A DNA stretch of 64,000 bases, taken from the NCBI RefSeq assembly GCF_904846315.1, contig NZ_CAJHAF010000001.1, positions 1,550,001-1,614,000 of the forward strand. The letters run 5' to 3'. The position numbers and the translations under genes were made by a program. This document shows, in pieces, positions 18,024-24,689 of the stretch (position 1 is the stretch's first letter; every line of letters begins with the position of its first letter). The stretch is from Psychrobacter jeotgali. GTDB lineage: Bacteria; Pseudomonadota; Gammaproteobacteria; Pseudomonadales; Moraxellaceae. Under the pieces are notes generated by a model. That model worked only from the letters and a program-made list of their open reading frames with translations. It was not told the DNA's origin and searched no databases.

Positions 18024-18944
18024 ATGCAAGCAATCCCATTGGCGGCTAATGAAAGAATAATAGAAGCAGATTTTAAAGTTACTTATAATACTGAGAGTCC
18101 CCCAAGTGTCAAAGACGTCATCAAAAGCCTATCTAGCTTAGAATACCTAATACAAAAAGGTGTGCTAGTTTTAGAAGCAGCTTACCCTGATATTAAAATA
18201 GTCAGTACTGATGTTTATGTTCAAGATATTGAAGCTGGCAGTCTTTATGAATGGCTCAAAGTTACCTGCTTAACTCGTGCCATTGGTGACGACAACTTAC
18301 AAAAACTAGAAGAGGTGTTCAATGATATTCTTCAGGATGGTGGAAAAGTGAACAGCCTTGTAATGTTAGGTACAGGAGCTTTTATTGGTGCTGGTATTGT
18401 AGCAGGCTCTGCTTTGCTTAGTGATGATGAAGTACAGCCTGTAAATACATACAACACAGTTAATATCGTAAGTGTAGCACAAGATGCAGGGATCACTGGT
18501 GAGCAGATTGAAAGTATCGTAGTAGCTAACATGAATAAAAAAGTAGCTACCAGTGCAGTGGAGTTTGTGCAACCTGCTAAAGACGAGAGTGCTACAATTT
18601 CGCTGGGTGATAATGAGACGCTTACTATACCTAGCGAAGTGGTAAAAAACGCTCCAACTGTGACTAATTTTGATCCGCCTGAACGGAAAGAAGACAATTA
18701 TAGCAATATTGACTTGTATGTTTATGCTAGTGATCAAGACAGTAGCAGTCGTGGTTGGGCCGGTATCGCGCCTGAGCTATTTGAAAAGCGGGTTAAGTTT
18801 GAGTTAGGAGACGAGTTGGATCCATTTACCTTACATAACGCGGGCAAGAAGATTAAAGCCAATATAACTCTTGTTAAAAAATATGATAAGGAAAAACGAG
18901 ACTATGTGCCTGAAAAAATCATTATACATAATACGATTGTCTAA
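18024..18944 (+). CDS. Unknown protein with a central hydrophobic segment (306 aa)
   Basis: Function is unknown. Residues 1-112 form an alpha/beta-looking domain with SSLEYLIQKGVLVLEAAYP and YVQDIEAGSLYEWLKV. Residues about 113-136 (SLVMLGTGAFIGAGIVAGSALLS) are a Gly/Ala-rich stretch that could span the membrane. The remainder is soluble and beta-rich, closing with GWAGIAPELFEKRVKFELGD and an end segment YVPEKIIIHNTIV. A strong site GGAGAAG precedes the ATG. The sensor-domain, membrane segment, second-domain layout and a membrane-protein partner just upstream would suit a two-component defence or stress device, but I have no domain hit, so this is only a hypothesis. Confidence 0.75.
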   Translation: MQAIPLAANERIIEADFKVTYNTESPPSVKDVIKSLSSLEYLIQKGVLVLEAAYPDIKIVSTDVYVQDIEAGSLYEWLKVTCLTRAIGDDNLQKLEEVFNDILQDGGKVNSLVMLGTGAFIGAGIVAGSALLSDDEVQPVNTYNTVNIVSVAQDAGITGEQIESIVVANMNKKVATSAVEFVQPAKDESATISLGDNETLTIPSEVVKNAPTVTNFDPPERKEDNYSNIDLYVYASDQDSSSRGWAGIAPELFEKRVKFELGDELDPFTLHNAGKKIKANITLVKKYDKEKRDYVPEKIIIHNTIV

Positions 18945-19191
18945 CACTTAACCCCTACAAAATCAAAAAACTCTATTTTTTTATAGCCTGTTAACAAATA
19001 TCAATCAATGATAACGCTGTCTCAGCTTTTTACTGGTTTTGGGAGTTTTAATTATATAATAACTTGAAAATATAGATAATGTTGTTGGGTGTCACAAGTT
19101 CCACGCCAACCTACAAATTAAATATTTTCAAACTTTGTTAGATATTAAAGCCCAAACTACGATAATTATATGTAAAAACGAGATGCAACCG

Positions 19192-19335
19192 CTAGCCCTG
19201 ATTGCAGCGGATATCCTTGGTGCAGCATGGCGTTACAGGCGCTTAGCAAGGGGCGTTATCGCTAGGTCAGGAACGACCTTTGCTACTAGCGCCTGTCGCC
19301 TTGCTAGCCAAGATAGCAGCAAAAAGCGGGAATAG
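19192..19335. repeat. 144-bp imperfect palindromic element
   Basis: The left half (from CTAGCCCTGATTGCAGCGG) and the reverse complement of the right half (from CTATTCCCGCTTTTTGCTGC) align through most of their length. They share the cores CTTGG, ACAGGCGCT and TAGCAA(A)GG around a loop near 19255-19272. The plus-strand ORF that crosses it is a by-product. The end GCGGGAATAGCTCC and the start TAGCCCTGATTGCAGCGG recall, from memory, palindromic intergenic elements common in Flavobacteriia; this needs a search. Confidence 0.7.
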
Positions 19336-19357
19336 CTCCAAAGATTTCATAAAGCAC

Positions 19358-19395
19358 AAAAAAACCTTGCCACATAACATGACAAGGTCTTTTTC
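19358..19395 (-). terminator. Terminator of fumC
   Basis: On the minus strand ACCTTG pairs with CAAGGT, with inner CA/TG pairs around a TGTTATG loop, followed by seven T. It is about 65 bases after the fumC stop. Confidence 0.85.
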
Positions 19396-19457
19396 GGTCA
19401 AATGACTTCGGCGGGTTACGCTTAAGCTAACCAACCCTACTAACTACCTTAAAAGAT

Positions 19458-20846
19458 TTATTTAGGATGTACCATATCTGCAGGCGTGACCCACTCATCG
19501 AACTGAGCTTCGGTCATTAGATCCAGCTCTACTGCCACTTGCTTAAGAGTCTTATCTTCTTTATAAGCCGTCTTAGCAATCTTCGCTGCATTCTCATAGC
19601 CAACATGACGGTTTAAAGCGGTCACTAGCATCAATGAGTTGTGCAAGAAATCATCAATCTTCTCTTTAACCGGCTCGATACCGACGGCGCAATTATCGTT
19701 GAAGCTGTTGCACGAATCGCCTAATAGCTGGATAGACTGCAATAAGTTAAAGGCGATAACCGGCTTATAAACATTAAGCTCAAAGTTACCCGATGCGCCC
19801 GCCATACTGATAGTAGTGTCATTACCCATCACTTGCGCAACGACCATAGTCATCGCTTCTGACTGGGTTGGGTTCACTTTGCCCGGCATAATTGACGAGC
19901 CTGGCTCATTCTCTGGAATGGTAAGCTCGCCCAGACCACAGCGAGGGCCTGATGCTAACCAGCGTACGTCATTAGCAATTTTATTGAGGCTACCTGCTAG
20001 CGTTTTTAGTGCGCCTGAAGCAAATACTTCGGCATCACGTGCTGCTAGCGCTTCAAACTTATTGGGTGAGGTGACAAACGGCAAGCCCGTTAATTCCGCC
20101 AATTGCTCAGCCGCTTTTACTGCGTAATCAGGGTGAGCGTTCAGACCGGTACCGACAGCAGTACCCCCTAGTGGCAACTCATACAAGCCTTGCAGCGCAT
20201 TGTCAATGCGAGTCAATGAGTGGTCAAGCTGGCTAACATAACCGCTAAATTCTTGACCTAGAGTCAAAGGCGTGGCGTCTTGCAAATGGGTACGACCAAT
20301 TTTGACGATGCTATCGAATTCTTTGGCTTTTTTATCCAGCGTATCCCGTAGCGCTTTTACCGCTGGGATCAATAAGCTATTGATTTGACGAGCAGCGGCG
20401 ACACGGATAGCGGTTGGGAAGCTATCGTTAGTTGACTGGGCGTGATTGACATGGTCGTTAGGATGAATCGGCTTATAGCTACCGCGCTCGTTTCCTGCAA
20501 TTTCGTTGGCACGATTAGCCAGTACTTCGTTCATATTCATGTTTGACTGCGTACCAGAACCGGTTTGCCAAACGACGAGCGGGAACTGATCGGTAAGACC
20601 GCCATTGATGACTTCGTCCGCCGCTTGAATAATTAAATCGCGCTTGTCATCTTCTATACGCTCGAGGCTGGCATTGGTGATCGCAGCAGCTTTTTTGACT
20701 AGCGCCATAGCTTCAATCATCGGGCGCGGCAAAGTCTCACCACCAATCTTAAAGTTCTCACGACTACGCTGAGTTTGTGCGCCCCAATAGGCGTCAGAGG
20801 GCACTTCTACGTTGCCCATGGTGTCTTTTTCGGTACGAGTTGACAT
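19458..20846 (-). CDS. fumC: Class II fumarate hydratase
   Basis: The enzyme interconverts fumarate and malate in the TCA cycle, without an iron-sulphur cluster. The 462 residues carry the superfamily signature [13 protein letters not shown] near residue 320, the [14 protein letters not shown] block near 98-111 and [20 protein letters not shown] near 185-205, all class II features. AGGAG lies before the ATG. It is monocistronic with its own terminator. It is the only TCA-cycle hydratase in the window, and links metabolically to glcB, which makes malate. Confidence 0.97.
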   Translation of the reverse strand: MSTRTEKDTMGNVEVPSDAYWGAQTQRSRENFKIGGETLPRPMIEAMALVKKAAAITNASLERIEDDKRDLIIQAADEVINGGLTDQFPLVVWQTGSGTQSNMNMNEVLANRANEIAGNERGSYKPIHPNDHVNHAQSTNDSFPTAIRVAAARQINSLLIPAVKALRDTLDKKAKEFDSIVKIGRTHLQDATPLTLGQEFSGYVSQLDHSLTRIDNALQGLYELPLGGTAVGTGLNAHPDYAVKAAEQLAELTGLPFVTSPNKFEALAARDAEVFASGALKTLAGSLNKIANDVRWLASGPRCGLGELTIPENEPGSSIMPGKVNPTQSEAMTMVVAQVMGNDTTISMAGASGNFELNVYKPVIAFNLLQSIQLLGDSCNSFNDNCAVGIEPVKEKIDDFLHNSLMLVTALNRHVGYENAAKIAKTAYKEDKTLKQVAVELDLMTEAQFDEWVTPADMVHPK

Positions 20847-21039
20847 AACATCTCCTGCTTATGATTATAGATTTCACGGATTAGAATTTGTTTTGATACT
20901 TTTGATACTAAAGGTGTTAAATGAATAGTTGAGCTTATAATTTGCTTAAAACGTCTACCTAACTTCTGTCTAAAGAAAGTTAGCGCAATTATGATAGCAT
21001 GACTTATCATAAATTTCTGCATATCTACAAGGGATACAG

Positions 21040-21657
21040 ATGTCAAAAGCTCAAATAATATCCTCTATCAATCCGCCCCGACGTCAATTTACTCGCCAGC
21101 GTCGTCAGCTAACCGATGGTGAGCGCAGACAGCTGGCACGTTTAGCGAGTCTACATTTGGTTAAACTGCAACAACGCTTGCCAACACAGGCACGCATCGC
21201 TTTATATTATGATGGCTTTGGTGAGCTACCGACTCAGCCATTACTCGATTGGTGCCAGCGCTCGGGCTATCAAGCGTATCTACCTGTGGTGGGCTCGCTT
21301 GGACGTGATAATAAATGTCTGCGCTTTGTGCCGATTTATCATGACAAGTTAATCAATGTACCTACCCTCATTCACCGTTTGGGTATGAAACAAAGTTATA
21401 ATCGAAAATTGCTATGGGCAGAAGAGTTGGATTTAGTGATCTGTCCATTGGTAGCGGTCGATAATGAGGGCAATCGAATGGGCATGGGCGGCGGCTTTTA
21501 TGATGCGACCCTTGGTAGAAGCTATCGCTCCGGTGCAAAGAAGCCTTTGAGGATTGGTTGGTGTTATGACTTTCAAGTGGTCAAACAATTACAGCGACAA
21601 CCTTGGGATGTGCCCTTAGATGGGTTGATGACCCCAAGCGGTATAAGGTGGTTTTGA
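21040..21657 (+). CDS. fau: 5-formyltetrahydrofolate cyclo-ligase
   Basis: The enzyme converts 5-formyl-THF to 5,10-methenyl-THF using ATP. The N-terminal RRQLARLASLHLVKLQQRL region is followed by LDLVICPLVAVDNEGNRMGMGGGFYDATLG, the family's nucleotide and folate signature, and the length of 205 is normal. The stop TGA overlaps the ATG of the next small gene (TGATGA), indicating translational coupling. The fumC gene diverges from it across about 190 bases. Confidence 0.92.
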   Translation: MSKAQIISSINPPRRQFTRQRRQLTDGERRQLARLASLHLVKLQQRLPTQARIALYYDGFGELPTQPLLDWCQRSGYQAYLPVVGSLGRDNKCLRFVPIYHDKLINVPTLIHRLGMKQSYNRKLLWAEELDLVICPLVAVDNEGNRMGMGGGFYDATLGRSYRSGAKKPLRIGWCYDFQVVKQLQRQPWDVPLDGLMTPSGIRWF

Positions 21658-21896
21658 TGAAAAATAATAATAAAAAGTCTGATGGAAAAAAATCTAGTGC
21701 GGATAATGTTGCAGAGCATTTAGAACGATTGGCAGATAATGACGCTGTTGAGCAGCGTTATTATAGTCAGGAGCAGCCTTTTAGTGCGGAGGAGCTGGCA
21801 AGCGTGATTAATGAAGCACGTTTGAATGAGTTGCTTATGCAAAGTGATGAGTTTTTAAGTGGTTTATCGGGTGAGATTGAGGATTTTGATGAATAG
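21657..21896 (+). CDS. Small acidic protein coupled to the cyclo-ligase gene
   Basis: The function is unknown. The 79-residue chain begins with a Lys/Asn-rich segment and continues as acidic helical sequence (VAEHLERLADNDAVEQRYY, EELASVINEARLNELLMQSDE), with no signal or membrane segment and no Cys. The start ATG overlaps the stop of the gene before it by one base, and AAGGTGG lies just upstream. The longer GTG start further inside the preceding gene is unnecessary. Translational coupling implies a stable link to folate enzyme expression, perhaps historical only. Confidence 0.75.
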   Translation: MKNNNKKSDGKKSSADNVAEHLERLADNDAVEQRYYSQEQPFSAEELASVINEARLNELLMQSDEFLSGLSGEIEDFDE

Positions 21897-21915
21897 TTCT
21901 TTATGCAACAATCAT

Positions 21916-21978
21916 ACACACCTTTACACACTATTTTATTGATATGATCTATACAGTGTGTAATAATACACACACTTA
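21916..21978 (+). promoter_or_regulatory. Promoter and likely operator of hicAB
   Basis: TTGATA at 21939-21944 and TAATAA at 21961-21966 are spaced by 16 bases. The -10 element is embedded in a palindrome AGTGTGT-AATAATA-CACACACT at about 21955-21976. A further copy of the half-site, ACACACCTTTACACAC, lies just upstream at 21916-21931. A repeated half-site overlapping the -10 is what an autorepressing HicB would need. Confidence 0.65.
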
Positions 21979-22001
21979 ATTAGCAGAAATTCGAGGTACC
22001 T

Positions 22002-22187
22002 ATGAAAAGTAGTAAGCTGATTAAGTTGCTGCAAGAGGATGGTTGGATAATTGATAGGATTAAAGGCAGTCATCATATTCTAAGAAAAGAAGGTATTGAT
22101 AGTATCATCTCAATTAGCCATCCTGAAAAAGATGTGTCTCGACATCAATTGGCTCAAGCAAGACGCATTTCCGGTTTGAAGCTCTAG
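22002..22187 (+). CDS. hicA: HicA-type mRNA interferase toxin
   Basis: HicA is a small dsRBD-fold ribonuclease that cleaves mRNA and stops translation when free of HicB. The 61-residue product has the whole family pattern: SSKLIKLLQEDGWIIDRIKGSHHILRK with the catalytic His in GSHH, and the C-terminal hydrophobic segment. GAGG precedes the ATG. The antitoxin gene follows, but with an unusual 107-base gap that contains a short GC-rich palindrome. Confidence 0.93.
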   Translation: MKSSKLIKLLQEDGWIIDRIKGSHHILRKEGIDSIISISHPEKDVSRHQLAQARRISGLKL

Positions 22188-22208
22188 ATAGAACAATTTT
22201 TAGCTCTT

Positions 22209-22230
22209 GGTGCGCGGGGCGCACCCTACG
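22209..22230. repeat. GC-rich palindrome between hicA and hicB
   Basis: GGTGCGC-GGG-GCGCACC at 22209-22225 is a perfect 7-bp inverted repeat, continued by CTACG. It is GC-rich in an AT-rich context, so it looks like an inserted repeat unit. There is no T run directly behind it. Confidence 0.7.
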
Positions 22231-22294
22231 AGACTTTCAACTAATAGATTTAAACTCTAAACTTATTATTAAAATCATATTCATAGGGGGTTAT

Positions 22295-22699
22295 ATGTTA
22301 AATTATCCCATCGCTATATTCAAAGACGAAGGCATGGACAACTATGCGGCTATCGTACCTGATATCGATGGCTGCTTCCCTTTAGGAGATACCATCGATG
22401 ATACTATTCAAGAAGCTGAGTCGCTAATTTATGACCATATAGAATATATGCTCGATAAAGGTATGAGTTTTGACTTTCATACCAGTGAGATAGAGTCATT
22501 GAAAACCAATCCAGATTTCAAAGATACTTTGGTTTGGGCTATCGTCAGTATTGATGATACTAAATTCTCAACTAAGCAGGTACGCTTTAACGTCAGTTGG
22601 CCAGAGTATTTGCTCAAGCGAGTTGACCATTATGCCGAAGCAAACCATGAGACTCGTTCAGGATTTTTGGCAAAAGCGGTACAAAAAGTATTGGTATAA
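22295..22699 (+). CDS. hicB: HicB-type antitoxin
   Basis: HicB binds and neutralises HicA and represses the shared promoter. The N-terminal partially degraded RNase H-like domain is seen in YPIAIFKDEGMDNYAAIVPDIDGCFPLGDT, followed by the helical EAESLIYDHIEYML. A ribbon-helix-helix-like C-terminus (residues about 95-134, VSWPEYLLKRVDHYAEANHETRSGFLAKA) would bind the operator. The length of 134 is normal for this two-domain type. It has its own good ribosome site (AGGGGG), which compensates for the separation from hicA. Confidence 0.93.
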   Translation: MLNYPIAIFKDEGMDNYAAIVPDIDGCFPLGDTIDDTIQEAESLIYDHIEYMLDKGMSFDFHTSEIESLKTNPDFKDTLVWAIVSIDDTKFSTKQVRFNVSWPEYLLKRVDHYAEANHETRSGFLAKAVQKVLV

Positions 22700-22737
22700 T
22701 CAGATTATCGATGTTTTTTATTGCCAGTTTAGAAATA

Positions 22738-22766
22738 TAAAAGCTACCTTAAAGGTAGCTTTTTTG
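22738..22766 (+). terminator. Terminator of hicAB
   Basis: The stem AAGCTACC/GGTAGCTT (22741-22748 with 22754-22761) has a TTAAA loop and is followed by T. Confidence 0.88.
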
Positions 22767-22794
22767 GCTCATATTCTTGATCAAATTTATCTTG

Positions 22795-24156
22795 TTACAA
22801 CACCATCGCTGCAATCCAACCAAATATCAATAGCGGAATATTATAGTGTAGAAATGTTGGCACAACGCTGTCTCTGATATGGTCGTGCTGCCCATCAACG
22901 TTAAGACCCGATGTTGGCCCCAAAGTCGAATCGGACGCTGGCGAGCCGGCATCACCCAGCGCTCCTGCTGTACCGATAATGGCAACGGTCGCTAGTGGCG
23001 AGAACCCTAGTGACATACATAGTGGCACATAAATCGCCGCCACAATCGGAATGGTCGAGAATGACGAACCGATACCCATGGTGACCACCAGACCAATCGC
23101 TAACATCACTAGCGCAGCCACGGCTTTATTGCCAGCGAATAAATTGGTTGCGCCATCAATGAGCGGTGCAATCTCCCCCGTCGCTTTCATAACTTCGGCA
23201 AAGCCTTGCGCAGTAATCATGATAAAGCCAATCATTGCCATCAGCTTGATACCATCGTTAAACACCGTATCGGCATCCCGCCACTTGACCACGCCTGTCG
23301 CCATAAATACCGCAAAACCAAACATCGAACCGAGCAACAGCGAATCGGTATAGAGCTGGACCACAAAAGCGGTCACAATCGCAGCGAGAGCCACTAGGGT
23401 TTTCATTTTACTTTGAGATTGCGCACTGGCGGCCTTTTTACTTAAATCGTTGCCTTCTACAATGGCATCACGCTCTTCTTTATTGATAGCCAATTGCTGA
23501 TACTGCCGCGGCTTGCGATAACTTATGAATATAGCTGTGAGCAAACCGACAAACATGCCCAGTGCTGGAATCGCCATGGCTTTGGTAACTGAGATATCAG
23601 TGATATCGATACCCGCCTCGCCGACGTTTTTCAGCATGATTTGGTTAAGATAAATATCTCCAAAGCCATACGGGATAAACATATAAGTGGTCACCAAACC
23701 AAAAGTTAGCAAACAGGCAATTAAGCGTCTATCAATCTGCATGCGGTTAAAGGCTAAGAGCAATGGCGGCACCAATAGCGGGATAAAGGCGATATGAATG
23801 GGGATCAAGTTTTGGCTAAAGCAGCTCATCATCACCAGACCAGCAAACAGCGTATACTTAATCATGCCGCTGGTGCCGCCAGCATCGATACGTTTGATAA
23901 CCGCGCCTGCCAAAGATTGCGGCAGTCCTGAATGCGCAATAGCTACCGCAAAAGCGCCAAGCAAGGCATAAGAGAGCGCAATACCAGCGCCGTTTTGGAT
24001 ACCTTCTTGAAAGGCCTCTAAGGTCGCAGTGACGCCCAAACCTGCGATAAGACCGCCTGCCAGCGCGCCAATAAGCAAACTGAGCACCACATGTACCCGC
24101 GCCAGTGATAGCCCAAGCATGATGACTACCGCTAGTAATACTGCGTTTATGGTCAT
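22795..24156 (-). CDS. Na+/H+ antiporter family (NhaC/YuiF-like) inner-membrane transporter
   Basis: The 453-residue protein is a polytopic transporter with about 12 hydrophobic segments. It has the family landmarks CFSQNLIPIHIAFIPLLVPP in the first half and GIGSSFSTIPIVAAIYVPL and GALGDAGSPASDSTLGPT in the second half. Members are annotated as sodium/proton antiporters and some YuiF-like members as amino-acid permeases, so the cargo is open. AAAGGG precedes the ATG. A large 76-base hairpin stands 80 bases upstream of the start. No operon partner is seen; it is convergent with hicB. Confidence 0.85.
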   Translation of the reverse strand: MTINAVLLAVVIMLGLSLARVHVVLSLLIGALAGGLIAGLGVTATLEAFQEGIQNGAGIALSYALLGAFAVAIAHSGLPQSLAGAVIKRIDAGGTSGMIKYTLFAGLVMMSCFSQNLIPIHIAFIPLLVPPLLLAFNRMQIDRRLIACLLTFGLVTTYMFIPYGFGDIYLNQIMLKNVGEAGIDITDISVTKAMAIPALGMFVGLLTAIFISYRKPRQYQQLAINKEERDAIVEGNDLSKKAASAQSQSKMKTLVALAAIVTAFVVQLYTDSLLLGSMFGFAVFMATGVVKWRDADTVFNDGIKLMAMIGFIMITAQGFAEVMKATGEIAPLIDGATNLFAGNKAVAALVMLAIGLVVTMGIGSSFSTIPIVAAIYVPLCMSLGFSPLATVAIIGTAGALGDAGSPASDSTLGPTSGLNVDGQHDHIRDSVVPTFLHYNIPLLIFGWIAAMVL

Positions 24157-24238
24157 AGCCCTTTACCCTTACTTTGTCGTCTATTTACATTTAATTGATA
24201 TTGATAATGCTGAGTCACTTTAAAAGTGTTACAACTCA

Positions 24239-24314
24239 GTGCTGCTGGTATTTGTTTTGCGCAGCCTCTGTCAGCGTAGACACAGCACGCAAGTAAAATG
24301 AATACCAGCAGCAC
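24239..24314. repeat. 76-base hairpin upstream of the antiporter gene
   Basis: Perfect 14-base arms (GTGCTGCTGGTATT at 24239-24252 and its complement at 24301-24314) enclose further pairing (TTTTGCG with CGCA...AAAA, and CTGTC with GACAcAG) to give one long stem. It has no T tract on either side. It may be a small mobile palindrome or a folded leader of the antiporter transcript. Confidence 0.8.
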
Positions 24315-24495
24315 GTGGCTAAATATGTCAGTTTTATTTGAGATTAACTATATTTGCCAAAAGCCATCACTTTTGATCACAAGCTCTGTTTATAACTCAT
24401 TCACTTTAAAACCGATACGGTGCGCCTATTAGCGTAGTGATCTTATTTTGAGCTAACTATAAGACGGGCGTAAGTTTACCTGATTTTATCTATAA

Positions 24496-24540
24496 AACCT
24501 ATGCATAGAATCTATATATAGAACCTATGTATAGAACCTA
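24496..24540. repeat. 13-bp tandem repeat, three and a half copies
   Basis: The unit AACCTATGCATAG occurs at 24496-24508, then AATCTATATATAG and AACCTATGTATAG, then AACCTA. It lies about 150 bases upstream of lon. Each unit is itself nearly palindromic (CTATGCATAG). Confidence 0.8.
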
Positions 24541-24605
24541 AGCGCTCTAAAATGGGCGTCATTTAAATAGGTAAGCACTATTTTACGACGGCTTAAATGC
24601 CAAGC

Positions 24606-24634
24606 CTTGCAATTTTCGCCAAGGGCACCATTTA
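24606..24634 (+). promoter_or_regulatory. Possible heat-shock (sigma-32-type) promoter of lon
   Basis: CTTGCAA at 24606-24612 and CACCATTTA at 24626-24634 match the sigma-32 boxes (CTTGAAA and CCCCATnTA) with a 13-base spacer, inside the normal range. It is 56 bases before the lon ATG, and lon is a heat-shock gene in other proteobacteria. Confidence 0.55.
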
Positions 24635-24689
24635 TCTAGACATGAACCACAAACTAGACTTACAGAGCTAGTTAACGAGGAAAAAATAT

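Noticed and set aside
19135..19335. 66-codon plus-strand ORF across the palindromic element
   Set aside because: It follows the inverted repeat and has no ribosome site; it is a by-product of the palindrome.
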